Assembly: GCA_023935145.1 (NCBI GenBank)
Contig: CM043698.1
Coordinates: 15,999,001 to 16,063,000, forward strand
Origin: Bretschneidera sinensis
Lineage: Eukaryota > Streptophyta > Magnoliopsida > Brassicales > Akaniaceae
Direction of reading: 5' to 3'
DNA: 64,000 bases
The position numbers and the translations under genes are program-made. The notes below the pieces were generated by a model that searched no databases, was not told the origin of the DNA, and was given only the letters and a program-made list of their open reading frames with translations. Positions 32,521 through 45,659 of the stretch are shown here, piece by piece (position 1 is the first letter of the stretch; each line of letters begins with the position of its first letter).

Positions 32521-34664
32521 TGATTAGTATTAAGAGTATTAAGGTTTAAGGGTATTGATGTAATTTCATAATATTAAGATCTTTATATTTATGACTACTA
32601 ACCTAATTTTAGTGTTAGTAACCAGATTATTGTTGTCTCTCTATTTTCTCTTTAAACCCTAAATACAAACGTTAACGTACATGGTATTAAGAGCCTATGG
32701 TTTGAAACCCTGGAGGTAGTCTTAGGTAAACCAAAGAAAAAAAATACATAGTTAGGTTTAGATTCTACTTTTAGGATCTGTTTGGTTCATAGACAGGATT
32801 ACGGTGAGATAAGATTAAGATTATAGTAAGATATGATTAGAAGGGATTAAAGTGAGACTATTTTCATTCTATGTTTGATTCATAAAATTTCAAGATTAGG
32901 ATTAAAGTGGGATAACAATTACAAAGACAAATATACCCTTGGTTCATATAACAGAACCAATCTTCTCCAAAATCTTCACTTTCCCTTTTTTTTTTCTTCT
33001 TTTTTCTTCTTCATCTTCCATGTACGCCATCATCAACAACCAAAAAGCTTCTTCTTCTTCCCTGTACAATAGCTCTGTACAATAGCTTAGAGCCCACTGT
33101 GTACAATACCCATCTGCTTCTTCCATGTATGCCCATCAACCAAAAAGCTTGAAGAAAAAAATAAAAACATTGCACAACACTTTCTTTTTCTTTATAACTT
33201 CTTCGTAATTTTTTCTCTCTAATTATGGACAACCGAAAGTAAAGAAAAAAAATGAAATTTTTTCCAGCATTTTCTAGCCAACCAAACACTCATTTCCTCT
33301 TTTATTTTTCGTTAAAATCAAAGATAAACACCACGAATTTCAGTTTTCATTTGATTTCTCAAAGATCCCTACCAAATTTTAGTGAAATCTTCGAAATTTT
33401 CTTTCAAACCAAACACTCGTGCTCTCTCTTTCTCTCTTCTCGATTCATGCCGCACCCGTCACAGCTGCCAGTGGCAGAAACAGTGGTTCACTCCTCCATC
33501 AAATCCCACTCCAAAATCGTGAATCCATACACTCTCTTAAGCACAACTTTTTCGATCTACTTTCTCTCTCTTCAATAAAAATGGTGATTCCGGCTGTTGT
33601 GGTGAAGAAGGAGAAAGGGAAGGAAAAAGGGAAGGAGGAGGAGAAGATGAAGAAGGAAGAAGAAGAAGAAGAGGAGATCGGCTATGAAGAAGATGACGAA
33701 GGAAGAAGATGAAGAGATTGTGCAAGGGTAAAATAGGCTTGAGGGAAAAAAAATTAATCCTAAAGTGTGGGATTATTTTTGTCCCAGGGGGAGGCTGGGA
33801 CAAATTTTGTGGTACTAGGATTAGATTTGTCCCAATTTAATCCCAAGTGAACAGTAAGTCTCTCAAACCAAACATGAGATTAACTGTTCATGTGAGTCAA
33901 ATCTAATCCTATCCCACTCCTGTACCCCATACCAAACAGACCCTTAGTTTCTATTATGTTTTTTCCGTTTCTTCAGGTGTTTTCCCTCTTCTCCATCAAC
34001 TTTTGTTTTGTCTCTGGCAAGTTTTGTTTTCTTCCCTTATGGTGAGATCGCGAGATCCCGCCACCGGCCATGAGTCCCCTGTTATTGTCTAGTGCGATCT
34101 AGTCCAGTCCAATGAGACTCCTGTCCAACCTCCTTCTCAAACGCATTATGTTAGCGTCTGGAGGTAAGGTCCGTTGCGCACTGTCATCTCTTGGCTCCTC
34201 AGTAATCGAAGAAGACAACCAGGTTTGCACCACTCCAACCAATTGATAGCAGACCATTCAAGTCTCTGTCTCCGTTAAGACAAAAAAATCAATATCCTGT
34301 TGACCATGTGCCTCTGGATCTTGTCTCATCAAGTGGAGACGATGTGGTGACCTATTTGTTTGTCGTGGATGTGTAGCCCCGACTTGTTTATAGGTTATGT
34401 AATTTTTGGGTTTGGATTTATGTTTTAGATTGGATAGATCTGTTTATTATGATATGGGTTTATTTGTAACAAGTTCAAGTATGTTCCAACTTGAGGAGGA
34501 GTGTTAGAGTATTAATAATATTAGGGTTTATGGGTATTGATGTAATTTCATAATATTAAGTTCTTTATATATATGACTTCAAACCTTAGTGTTAGTAACC
34601 AGTTTACTGCTTACTATCTCTCTATTTTCTCTCTTTGTCCAAACCCTAAACACAAATGTTAACA
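32521..34664 (+). mobile_element. TRIM (miniature copia-like LTR retrotransposon) interrupted by a MITE
   Basis: Short LTRs at 32521-32677 and 34502-34664 share GGGTATTGATGTAATTTCA, CTTTATAT, GTGTTAGTAACCAG and AACCCTAAA. The right copy has TG...CA ends (TGTTAG...GTTAACA). A Met-tRNA-like primer site, TGGTATTAAGAGCC, follows the left LTR. A purine tract, CTTGAGGAGGAG, precedes the right LTR. Without the 1,170-base MITE the element is under 1 kb and has no coding capacity, which fits the TRIM class. The LTRs are clearly diverged, so it is old. No target duplication was found. Confidence 0.75.
32774..33943. mobile_element. PIF/Harbinger-like MITE inside the TRIM, TTA target duplication
   Basis: The inverted ends GGATCTGTTTGGT (left) and, on the opposite strand, GGGTCTGTTTGGT (right) are flanked on both sides by TTA (32771-32773, 33944-33946). 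Both features are typical of the PIF/Harbinger (Tourist) superfamily. At 1.17 kb it is long for a MITE. The interior is pyrimidine- or purine-rich and has a locally duplicated segment around CTGTACAATAGC. No transposase is present. Confidence 0.75.
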
Positions 34665-36865
34665 CTAAAGTTGATGAATTAGTTATCCATGGGAGTGAAT
34701 ACCAACTGACAAAGAAATGCGACCCTTAAAACACAGCTTGAAAATTGATCTAAAATATGTAGAATTGCAGCCTATAAAGCTCTTAAGTGACCATCTTATG
34801 TAGGATTAGTAAGAATACACTATCCACACCTTTTGTCGGTGTTGGTTGTAATGGAAATCAAGGGAGTTGTGACAGCAACAAATGCAACAGCAGGTAAGCG
34901 GCCACAATGTCACGGGAACTTTTCAGACCACAATTGTGTTCCAAAGAGATGGTCACCAATGGCTTGGGTACTTGACAAAGCATGAAAACTGCCAAGACAT
35001 TTCAAAGTTGATGAGCATTTGATCATCAACACGATAATGATGGCCAGTTCATGCAGTGAAAATTGGCAAAACCATTTCTCTGTGACATTATATCACAAGA
35101 TATAACGCTGCCACAATTAAATGATGGAGGAATCAAAAAAGTATGCAGCTTGATTGGCTAACCAAAGGAATGTAAGGAAGGACAAAGCCAACTTCCTCCA
35201 CCTAGGATCCACAATGGAAAGCAAGGCCAAAAACAAGAAACTATCACATGCCACAGAAAATAGCTATGCAAGATCTTTCCAAATTCAACACTAAACCATA
35301 AGAAAGGATTTTGGGACTAGGTTCAGGGGAAAAGGTTAGGACAGGAAAATGAATTAAGTTTCAAGTACTATTTAAATTTTAAACGCTAGAATACAACTTG
35401 AAGCTTAAAAGGAAACAAAAAGAAGAGAATGAAGCACTACAGTTAGGTTCTTATGATTCACTAAGTGAGATTTTATGATACATTTTACATCATGTTAAAG
35501 CAAACAATTTCAAGTATACCTATATATACCTATTAGGCAAGTAATCGGATGAAGGGACAAAGTTATTTTGGAATACAAACTTCTACTTTGAACCAGAAAT
35601 ATATGTTTGCGATATGAACTCAAAAACTAAATACTAGCAAAAATTATTTAGCCCCTTGACAAGTTCCATACAAGAAGCTAACCAAATTGATGCATTACCT
35701 CTTCTAAAAGCTCTCTCTTTTCTCCAATAATATTTTGTCACCCCTCCATGGGGTATGTCAACACCAAATAACCCTTCTCGACTAGAAATATATTTACATA
35801 ACAGAAGTAGTTCATCCATACACATATTCTAACTAGACAAAGAATAAATTGAAATAAAAATAACTGAAACTTTACATCCATCGACGTTCAGGGAAATTCA
35901 CAGGTGAAAACTCTTCATCAGAAACATCTGAAAACCTTTTGATCAATCTACTTAGCATCAGCCTAAATACCAAACTCTAATTCTCACAATAACATAATCA
36001 GCAAGGAAGTTCTCCAATCCCCAATAATTAATAAACCAAGTCACTATCTAGGGGAGAATTATAGAATAGTTTCAAATGCGCTTACCACATGGTAACTCCT
36101 ATACATAGAACTCAGTTCATGAATCACAAATGCACTAGTGGAAAAAAAAAAATAGGAGAATGGATTAGGAAACTAAGAAAAAGTAACAAAAAAATAGAAA
36201 CCAAAACTATCGTTCAATTCAACAAACAAAATATCCTAACGGACTAGAAATCCAGCATCGCCATCAAAGTCCTGAACGCGTGAATACAAAACAACCTGCA
36301 GCTCTCTAGTTAAAATTTCTTTTTAACAGTCATTTAAAGCATGCTCTGAATTTTTCTGTTCACACTCACAACAACTATCCCAATCCTAGATGGAATTTGA
36401 AAATTATACTGAAAAGTACAAAATCTCATTGTTCATCATAGGATCCAAGTTAAACAATCCTTTCTTGACAAAATCAACTAACAATTTCCTTGTGCATTCA
36501 GAGATATAATGGATATCTACGCCAACTAGTCATTCCAAACACCACTGTAATGTTGAATCATTCCAAACCTCACTCTAACTTCAATAGAAACTGCCTAAAT
36601 ACTTCTAGGAGAGTCGGACATCAAAAGACTATAGGGATATACTAGTGGAGACAGCATAGGCATGCAAGAACAGTCTTTCTCACGTATGCCATCAAATATT
36701 TGTAAGGCAGCATGAGTTGAGACATCAATCTTGAGAAGACTTTGGCGATTTAAGGTCAAGGTTTAAGATAGGGAAAGCATATCATAAATCAAATACCATC
36801 CTTTCGTTAACCTTAAAAGTTGGTAAAAGTGACCCTAACATGATGGTTATCTAGAAAAAGGAAGA

Positions 36866-36886
36866 GGGGGGGGGGGGGGGGGGGGG
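36866..36886 (+). repeat. Homopolymer of 21 G
   Basis: An uninterrupted run of 21 G follows a purine-rich stretch (AAAAAGGAAGA). Runs of this length are unstable and error-prone in sequencing. Confidence 0.9.
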
Positions 36887-38521
36887 TGTTGTAACGAAGG
36901 CCTTGTGGTTGGTTACTTATAAAGTACAGTAAGATAGACTTTGATGAAATTAATTTTAAATATATTGGTGATGTAAGACAAAAGGATCACATGATTCACA
37001 TTAATTATTGACCAACCAGCTCTTAAATCCAATAAGCCATGACCACATTAAGAAAAGTGAACAAATTAAATTGAGATGATTTTGCAGCAATGCTCAAAGA
37101 CATAGAAGTAGAAAATTGTAAAAAGTCTTTATTCCTTTTTTTTTGGGTGGGTGGGGGTTAGGGTTAAATCATGTTATAATTGTTTCCTTTATATGCTTAT
37201 GAAATCTTTAACATTTCTACTAATTGTATATTTTCCTCTTTATTGTTTTGTATATGCACGATGCCTTTTGACAATTGACTTGAAGCTTAAAAAAAGGCTT
37301 TAATTGGGGTAAAATAACTTCAAATGCCGTCTCAAAAAAGATAATGTTCTATTATGAATTTAATGCAGCTGAAGCTTATCCAACACACTTGACATAACTT
37401 GAGGAAGAAAGTTGATCGGTTGTCAACAATGGTTCACTAAGAGGCAAAATGGTTTTTAACAACCATGCTTAAAACTAAGAATGAGAACATACATGCTTAT
37501 CCTAGAGTAGCTTAATATATCGTATCACTGAAAACTATCTACAAACAAATATATAAATTGGGAAGCTGTCATGAGTGAGGACTAAAGGCTGCTTATTAGA
37601 AGCAACAAATGTACACAATGGAAAGATGATCTTCACAAAAGTATATATGTACCCACTAAAAGCATTCAATTTGACAGAAAACCAGTTTCCATGTTTCTAA
37701 ATCTGAACTTGTTGAATCAATTACATGATAGAATTTTACTAGATTTTTATTGTTTCATTATCACTTAATATCTCAAGTTCACCATACCATCTTATGTTGT
37801 GTAAGATGCTCAATAATAAAGTGTTCACTTATCACCTTGTAAGCTATACCGATGCCTCAATTTCATACACACCAAAAAAGTTTAATGTGCACCATTGATT
37901 AAGAACTTTTTCCTATTATTTGCAAAGTAGGAGAGTATACATACAAGAAAAAAATGCTAGAGTAAGTAATGCCCTGAAATTTTTTACTCTCTTCTTTTTA
38001 CTAATGTTTGTGAAATAATATTTCCTAAGCTAATGATTTTTTTATAAAAAATGAGCTAAACTCGTAGAAAAATTATCTCATAGATAGTTGCTTTTGTACA
38101 TGGGTGGCATTGCTTTCATGCCCTTTAATATTGAACTTTTACTTGAAAAAAAAAAAAAAAAACTATTTCAATTATAACATACAAGTGATTAGCCTGGTCC
38201 ATATGATTCTAATAAATTAAGAAATTATTATAATAATGATATAACTTTATGATTTCAATCATAATTTTTGTCTCTTCAATTCTTAAAAAAGAAAAATTAT
38301 CAAAGTTTTTGGTTTTTTAAATCTGTTGACTTGTATGAAGTACAAATTAAAAAAAATATATGAACCAAATTGTTCCAAAATTATCGATATGTTCTTTGCA
38401 CTTAAATTATCCTTTAAAGGGAATTGAGAACCATGTAAATTAAAAGGCAGGCAAAAAAGGAGGAAAAAAATAGAAAAAAGGAAAAGAAGATACCATACCG
38501 TTACCACATTAAATGCTCCTG

Positions 38522-39052
38522 TTAGTGGCGGAGCAAACAACTTTGATTCGTGGGGGCAAACAGTGGTGGAGAGAGCGATTAGGTTCGCGATGCGATGATC
38601 GACAATTAAAAGTTGCCGAAGTGCAGCGAGATGACGAGGAGACTATGGGTCAATCAAGGAGGTGGTTTTGCAACTGGTGTTAATTTGAGAAAAAGATTAT
38701 GATCATGGATGTTAGATAAAGAGCGCCGCAAAGGGAAAAGGTCGACCAATTGAATAATGACCTAGGGTTCTCTTCTTCTTTTTATAATGGAAATGACTTC
38801 AAGGTTTTGTCCTCTTTTTATCTCTTGTAGTTAGTTTTGATTATTAAATAATTAACTTATGATTATGATTATAGTTTATAGGTTAAGTTTTCTTTTAACA
38901 CACCCACTTTTTAGGTTGTCAACGGAGTCAAACCTAAAAATCGATTAATGGGAACTCACTATATTTCTATATATACATGTTTGATGATTTTGAGGATTTT
39001 AGTGGGGCCAATTGCCCCCACTCGAGATAGGCTCCACCATTGGCTGTCATTC
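38522..39052. mobile_element. Small TIR-type DNA transposon remnant
   Basis: The left end has TTAGTGGCGGAGC followed after a short gap by GTGGGGGCAAA. The right end, reverse complemented, has CCAATGGTGGAGCC followed by GTGGGGGCAATTG. These imperfect ~40-base inverted ends are typical of a widespread plant non-autonomous DNA element. The superfamily is not assigned. It is about 530 bases long with no coding capacity. Confidence 0.5.
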
Positions 39053-39221
39053 AGTAACCTTACCCGTTACCCCTAAGACCATCACAACTCCCCTACACTT
39101 GTGTCGTTATTGATATAAACTCACCAAGTAACATCATTCAATAACCTTACCCGTTACCCCTAAGACTATCACGACTCCCCTACACTTGTGTTGTCATTGA
39201 TATAAACTCACCAAGTAACAA
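39048..39221. repeat. Tandem duplication, two 87-bp units
   Basis: CATTCAGTAACCTTACCCG at 39048 recurs as CATTCAATAACCTTACCCG at 39135. Both units end in GATATAAACTCACCAAGTAA, with a few substitutions between them. Confidence 0.85.
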
Positions 39222-40867
39222 GACACTATCTCAATCACCATACAATCCATAATCCATCATTAACATCAATCTTGCACGTTTATTTCAACTTTTATCCTCT
39301 CCAATATCACTACTATTATTGACTTATTGTTATAACCATCAGTAACATCAGAACGAAGTTTTCGTATATATAATTACCGCTATCTAATTACCAGTACTTA
39401 CGTAATCAATATGCTTGACCATATTCAAACTCACAAATTATATTCTCAATCCACTCACTCTATAGATCTAAATGAATATGTTAAGAAGCACACATAACCT
39501 ATCACGAAGTAACAAAACAACAAAGCAAGACAAGAAAATAAATAAGTAAAGCAGTTACTCCTTTTGTCCCCATTTATATGTCACACCCGACTTTTAAAGC
39601 AATTTTGACTTTAATTTTTTTAATATGTTATTTATTTATAATTATAAAAAAACAATTTTTGAATACTTGTAAACTTTACAAAACTATATTTGTAAAATTT
39701 TATTACCTTCTTAATTTAAAGTTAAAGAAAAATTAATCGTTTAATTAGATGAATAGTGTAATGTGACATAAATTGGAATGGAAGTACTTTTTAAAGAGTA
39801 CAACTCAAAGGAACCATATATTAATATAGCATATGATTTGATGAAAGAAAATAAAATTAAAAATTGATCCATTAATACAGGTAGAATAGATCAAGATTCA
39901 TGAGAACAATACTCACTTGATGGAATATATTCTTCAACAAGAGAATGTAGTTTAAAATTAGGTTATATCAACATTAAAAATCAATATAGTTCGCATATTC
40001 AATGCCGTTGTTAAATGGAGTATCATTTAAGCGGCTTTTCGTGAGAGTTTATTTATATAGTAACGTTACGTTTGATTGTATGTAAATGAAGGTTTGAATT
40101 GAAATTGAGGTGGAATCATGGTTTTTTTTAACAATACCTCAATTTCAATTTCAAATCTCAATTTCATACTAGCAAACGCAACGTAAAAAAAAAAAAAAAA
40201 AAAGTCATAGAAAATTTGTAAAGTTTCCTGAACTGAAGCAAGCAGCAACATTATAGCAAGAAGAGTACACATTGATAAGATCAAAAGGAACAAAAAAAGA
40301 TTTTTTTTTTTTCCATGAAGAGTATTAGTGCCTTTGATATCAAATCATGATCATCTTCCCCATTACTAAAATGCAATAGCTACCCACGACCATAAGAACT
40401 ACTTATAGTGGAGTCTCAATATATGAAAAAGATATTTCTCCCACCTACCAAAACACTTGACTTTTATCAAAATATCCACAATGTCAAACCCATGTGACAT
40501 AAATTTTGCCATTATAAGCATCGTGACTTTTATCAACCTTTATCAACTGGGTGTTGGCGAGAAACCAAACATCTGACTGAGCATCATTCATTATCTATGT
40601 GGCCCCTTCATTCCCTTCTCTTGAGTTTATCCAAACCTCTACAAATTAAAAAGAAAAAAAATATATCTACAGTTTTAATTAAGGTAATGCCTTGACGCTC
40701 CAAGAAGATTTAATGTAGCATTCGCATATTTGATCCAACATAGACAGCCTACTTTCATGATTCATATAATGCGCTGCAAATCACTGTCTGTTTCCCTAAA
40801 AAAATTAAGCTTGAACACAATTTATCATATGAAACCAAAGTGATGGTGAATCTAAGAATTTACTTAA

Positions 40868-41243
40868 CTTGTCATCTAAATCAACACCATAATCATTCAA
40901 CCTAAATATAGGATACTAAACTAATGGACACGCTAGTCGGCTCTTAAATTTTTCTTTGTTCTTGTGATGATCTTACAAATGAGCACGATAGGACATACCC
41001 AAAGCCATTAATCCACCAATTAGCCAATGAACTCAAATCCAATACATACCCATAACTTGTCATCTAAATCAACACCAGAGTCATTCAACCTAAATATAAG
41101 ATACTAAACTAATGGACACCCTAATCGGCTCTTAACTTTGTTCTTGTGATGATCTTATAAATGAGCACAATAGGACATACCCAAAGCCATTAATCCACCA
41201 ATTAGCCAAGGAACTCAAATCCAATACAATATCCTCACCAAGC
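40868..41243. repeat. Tandem duplication, two ~188-bp units
   Basis: The unit beginning CTTGTCATCTAAATCAACAC at 40868 recurs at 41056 with about 95% identity by eye, including GGACATACCCAAAGCC. It appears to be a recent local duplication. Confidence 0.85.
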
Positions 41244-42236
41244 CAAATATATCAATGTACAGCATAAAGACTTGTATACTTCACATTAGTTACTGTTAAT
41301 AATTGTTATACATGCCTAAACAGCAAGAAAAGGACTTTCCAACAAGATCATACGGAACACTTAATTGAAGTAGGAACATCATAAACTAGCGTTTTAAATT
41401 GCAGTTGCAGTCGTGCAGTTTTTATCACGGTTGAGTGCACTGCGGATGGTAAAATGTAGACCGCGATCATGATTTTTTTTCAACTTTACTATAAAGCGAT
41501 TTAAAGAGTTATTTATTTTGATTTTTTATTGAAATATATTGATTATGTGGTCTGAGTAGTTGATTTTGAATTGAAATTGGTTGGGTTTTTTTATAAGATT
41601 CTTAAAAAAAAATGCAAAAGATGATTTTATTATCAAACCGTGATGGAAATGAAAAGCGGTTTATGGCCAGGTCGCACCCACTACTTTAAACCCCAAACAA
41701 ACACAACTGAAAAGGAACGTTTAATTTAATGTTCTTTATTAATTATGCTACTAACTTTTGCCAAATCAATTTCTTAAATCTTCTTTAGTGGCGTGTTTTA
41801 GTTAAAACTTAAAAGCATCTACTTGTAACTCAAGCGGCCCTTAAATCTAACCTCCAGAAAGTATAAAAAAAAAAGAAAAAAGATTATTCTCTAATAACTG
41901 ATCTTAACACATATATATACCACTAAACTAATTAACCACATAAAATCTGAAGTGATTAACTGTTCTACAAACAAAGAACATCGTTAAACAAAACTAGCAT
42001 GAAATAAATTAGAAACGAAGGGTTACCTGGGTGATTAACCTGCAGCAAATAGAAGCAGTTTGTTGCCCCCCAAAACCAAACAAAAATAATTGCAGTGAAA
42101 AAGAAGAAAATAGCAAAAACGTAATTACTAGTTAAATAATTGAAGGGACGCGGCTTGAGAAGGAAGAAAGACAAAGATAATAAAGGGAAGAGAATAAAAA
42201 TCAGAGAGAAATCAGGTGATTTAAATAATTACAAAC

Positions 42237-43790
42237 CTCCATAAGGAAAATTCCTCTTTGAAAAAGTTGACTCATGGGCACAACTACAAGATACTGAAGA
42301 TCTGCCCAGAAGAGGAAACCAAAACTTGTTCCCATAGTTGCTTCTCCGTGTACTGATCGACTCACCCGTTATCAAAAGGGTCCCGCTCCCTTTCCTATCC
42401 CTCCCTCTTTCCTTCTGCAAAGGGTACCAAACCCCAATCATTAGCTAAATAAATAAACAATAGTCTTCAAGGGAAAATAATTTTTTTTAAAAGATGCACT
42501 AGCTATGTAGGAAGGAAATAAAATCATCAAACATAAAATATACCACCAAAATATCAGGAAAAAATTCATTACCTTTAGTATAAAACTGGAAACCCATTTG
42601 GGGTTTGAAAATAGGGAGACAAAATAGGTCCCAGAATCAGAGCCAGATCGCATGGTCTTCTCTTCTCAAACAAATTAAGTAGACAGGAAAAAGGAGAAAG
42701 GGCTTTGTGGATAAGAGGAAGAAGAAGATGAAACGCTAACGTGAGTGAACTTATAAAATTCCCAAAAAATAAAGAAGAACACGCAGTTTTCCGTTAAATG
42801 TGAAAAGTAGGGAGGCGTACCTTCGAAAAAATAAAACCTGTTCGAAGAGGAACAGGGCCATCAAAAGTCACGCTTTCAAAGCTCGACTATCACACAATAA
42901 CTAATTTATTATTATTACTTACGCCACTATCAATAAAATAAAATATAATATAATAATATAAACTAATTGATTTGACAAAACGAAATAATAATCAATTAAT
43001 TAGAAAATCACAAACAAAATGAATATACATCAAATAATAAACGTTCTTTCCATTTTTGTCGATAAGAAAGAACGAGAGAGGTCCTAAAGGATGAAAGATA
43101 AAGAAAAGAGCAAGAATAGTACTGATAATTATGATGTGTCTTCCCCTCCTTTTCGTTATCTAAACTCTGAAGAGAATTGCAGGGGAAAGACATGTGGATG
43201 ATTATGAAAACAGACATCTGGGTATTGTAATTTTCCTTTTCTGGACATCTGGAAAACAAGAAATATCATGCCTACAAGTGTACAACATCATCATAGAGAG
43301 AGACGCCTAGAGAAAAAAAGGGAGGGACTAAATTAGAGAGAAAGGAGAACTGACAGAAAGATAAGTGAGCACGCACCTGCAAATGTATGCCCTCATAGAA
43401 TTGCCTGCGTGGGCTCACTCTCTTCTGTCAGTCTCACCTCTCTCTTCTTTACACATTACAATTCCTGTGTTGTCTTTTACTACTCTCTCTCTTTTGCATA
43501 TTAATGCAATACAAATTCGCTAAAGTAACAAAACTATTGAAACCCAAAAGTTGAATCATATAATTCTCTAAATAGATGTGTACCCAATTTAGGTACCCTT
43601 CACAGCTATAGATCTGAATGCTAGTACCATTTTGGTAAGATCCTCAAATCTTCCCTCTCTAATGATCAAGAATTTAGGGTTTCTTCTTAACTCTCCAGCT
43701 CCCCATCATCAAGGGAAAAAACCCTTATCTTCAATTCCCTCTTCCATCTGTCCTCTTTGTTTGGGCTACCGGCGACTCTCTCTCTCTCCC
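42237..43790 (-). ncRNA. MIR156: Candidate MIR156 primary transcript with spliced downstream exon
   Basis: Downstream of the miR156 hairpin, a donor CTAAAG|GTAATG at 42573/42572 pairs with an acceptor CCCTTTGCAG before 42414. A following donor TATGGAG|GTTTGT lies at 42237/42236. This defines an exon of 178 bases (42414-42237). A possible 13-base microexon is at 42039-42027. A short open frame from the ATG at 42653 across this junction encodes nothing I recognise. MIR156 primary transcripts are spliced in other plants, so I read these as non-coding exons. The 5' end is inferred from the TATA box at 43817-43824. The extent is approximate. Confidence 0.4.
43344..43438 (-). ncRNA. MIR156: miR156 precursor hairpin
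   Basis: On the minus strand the 5' arm carries TGACAGAAGAGAGTGAGCCC (43430-43411). The 3' arm carries the typical star, GCTCACTTATCTTTCTGTCA (43370-43351). The arms pair almost throughout, with the bulge usual for this family. The outer bases (GAGACTGACAG with CTGTCAGTTCTC) extend the stem. The loop of about 38 bases begins ACGCAGGC. Mature miR156 guides silencing of SPL transcription factor mRNAs and controls juvenile-to-adult phase change. The guide differs from the commonest form, which ends GAGCAC, by C for A at position 19. The plus strand of this palindrome also reads miR156-like, but the star and guide assignment fits the minus strand. Confidence 0.92.
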
Positions 43791-43814
43791 TTTCGCACCC
43801 ACGTATCAGTAACA

Positions 43815-43824
43815 TTTATTTATA
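43815..43824 (-). promoter_or_regulatory. Putative TATA box for MIR156
   Basis: TATAAATAAA on the minus strand lies ~390 bases upstream of the guide sequence. An AG/CT-rich run at 43845-43862 lies just upstream in minus orientation, as is common in plant core promoters. Confidence 0.45.
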
Positions 43825-43864
43825 CATAATAGAGAGATACATAGAGAGGGAGAGAGAGAGAGAA

Positions 43865-45659
43865 ATGTTTTTTTAAAAAAAATACAAAATGGGTTTTGCT
43901 TTGGCACTACTCGTTTGGTCTTCGAAGAAGGACGATACATTGCATTGGATAAAAGGCAGTGTGCGTGCACTGGTGATACCGTGTCGACGTTTGGTTGGAT
44001 GGTAAGGAAAGGTCGGACCACGTGGAGGGTGCCCTGTGGTATCTTAATGGATTATGATTTGACTGATAAAGAGTGGTTTCGAACCGTCAGATCGTCATCA
44101 TAGTGTGGCCTACCTTCTGCTGACGGATTGGATTGCATCAAATAAGGGAGACCGGATAAGGACCCAGCTTTTAAAATTAAAATATATCCTCTCTTGTTTT
44201 CTTTTTTAATTTCTCTTTTCAATTACTTTGTTTCTTTTTTTTTTCATATAAAATGAATTACAATTAAAATCAATTTAATTTCAAATGAGTTTTATATCAA
44301 AAAATATATTTTTAATCAATTTTTTATTAGATTTAAGTTTTAAAATAAATAATAAAAAATATATAAAAATGTAAAAACAGAAAATTAGTGGTGTAACATG
44401 AAGACAGAAATTTCAAGAAAGTGGGTAAGTGATTTTTCAAAAAAATAAAAAAAAAATTCAATCATTTGTAAAACACCTTATTTAAAAAAAATATATATAT
44501 ATTATATATATATATATATATATAAATTGTTTTGTTAAACTTATCACTTAGCATTGTAAATCTTATTTTACATAAAATTGATTTTCATGGTATCCAAACA
44601 CTAAGTAAAATAAACTATTTTATTATGTATTTTATTTTCGAGCTATCTTTTTATATTGAAACAAGCATAGCCTAACAAAATTGAATAAATAATATTTTCA
44701 AAGTAAATTTGTTAAGTGTGAAATTACTTGGCTATCATTTTTTTTCATAGCTCAAAAAATGAGTGTTCGTGAACAATTTGAAAATTTTATTTTATCTCAA
44801 TCCAAATTTTGTTAATATCATCCGAGTTTTTCAAAATTATTGCATAAATATCATAATTGCTATGATAGATAAACATGAAAGATAAATGAAATGGATCATT
44901 TTCTTTCTTTCTTTTTGTCTTAAAAGAAACTCAATGAAACTAACCTCCTGAAAACTGAGTGCCTAAGGTATCCTCAATCGAATTACGATCTATGATAACT
45001 AAAATTTATCGACAAAATTTAAGTAATTTTGTTTTAACAAAATTTTGTTAAAACAATCGAATAATTTTGTTTTAACAAAATTTTGTTTTAACAAAATTTA
45101 TCGACATATGAGAAACTTGTGTGAACCTTAGACATGTTGCACATGACATTTAAGTAATAATATAAAAAAAATGACCTATCACTTAATTATGATCTTCATT
45201 TTTTTTGTTTGCTAAATATTTCATTTGTTTTCTGAAAAGTTTAAAATGTCTCTTTAAGAATATGTACAAATTTTGTGAGATTTTAGGTTGTTGATTTTAA
45301 CTAAAGTGTGTATAAAAAGATAATATTGTTTTAAGTGCATGTGGAAGTGACTTGCAATTTGTATTTAACAAGATGAAGTGTATGATGTCAATGAAGCTTT
45401 GATTTAGTAGCAAAAATATCTAAACTCTTGATTTACTCCTCTATTACATAGGTTTTTTTGTTAGAATTATGGATGAAGCTATTATAGCGTTAACTGCGAG
45501 TGTCAAAATTAATGGTTATGATGGATCATGGGCATGTGGTACCATGCATTTGTAATAGTGCATGTATCAATGTAGCTCAATCATCAATTGTAACACTCAT
45601 TATTGTCGTTTATCAAAACCTTTATGCAAATATAATGAATGTATTATACGTTTATATGT
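43865..45659. other. AT-rich spacer upstream of MIR156
   Basis: It probably holds the MIR156 promoter next to 43865. The rest is very AT-rich, with an AT dinucleotide run near 44495-44524 and a perfect 28-base palindrome at 45029-45056. No gene is recognised. Confidence 0.5.
45029..45056. repeat. Perfect 28-base palindrome
   Basis: The two 14-base halves (left half TTGTTTTAACAAAA) are exact reverse complements. A partial copy of the same unit follows at 45066-45100. It could extrude as a cruciform. No element is assigned. Confidence 0.85.

Larger units (their letters stand above)
34665..42236. other. Mostly anonymous intergenic DNA
   Basis: No protein-coding gene is recognised in ~7.5 kb. 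Structured items listed separately are a 21-base G run (36866-36886), a TIR element (38522-39052) and two tandem duplications (39048-39221, 40868-41243). The right edge may be the last part or an intron of the MIR156 primary transcript. Confidence 0.45.

Noticed and set aside
33419..33712. Lys/Glu-rich frame inside the MITE
   Set aside because: It consists of purine-rich low-complexity sequence within a non-autonomous element and has no conserved domain.
42441..42653. 70-codon frame as a protein-coding gene
   Set aside because: The frame runs through a good splice donor at 42573/42572 and lies downstream of the miR156 hairpin on the same strand. It is better explained as a non-coding exon.
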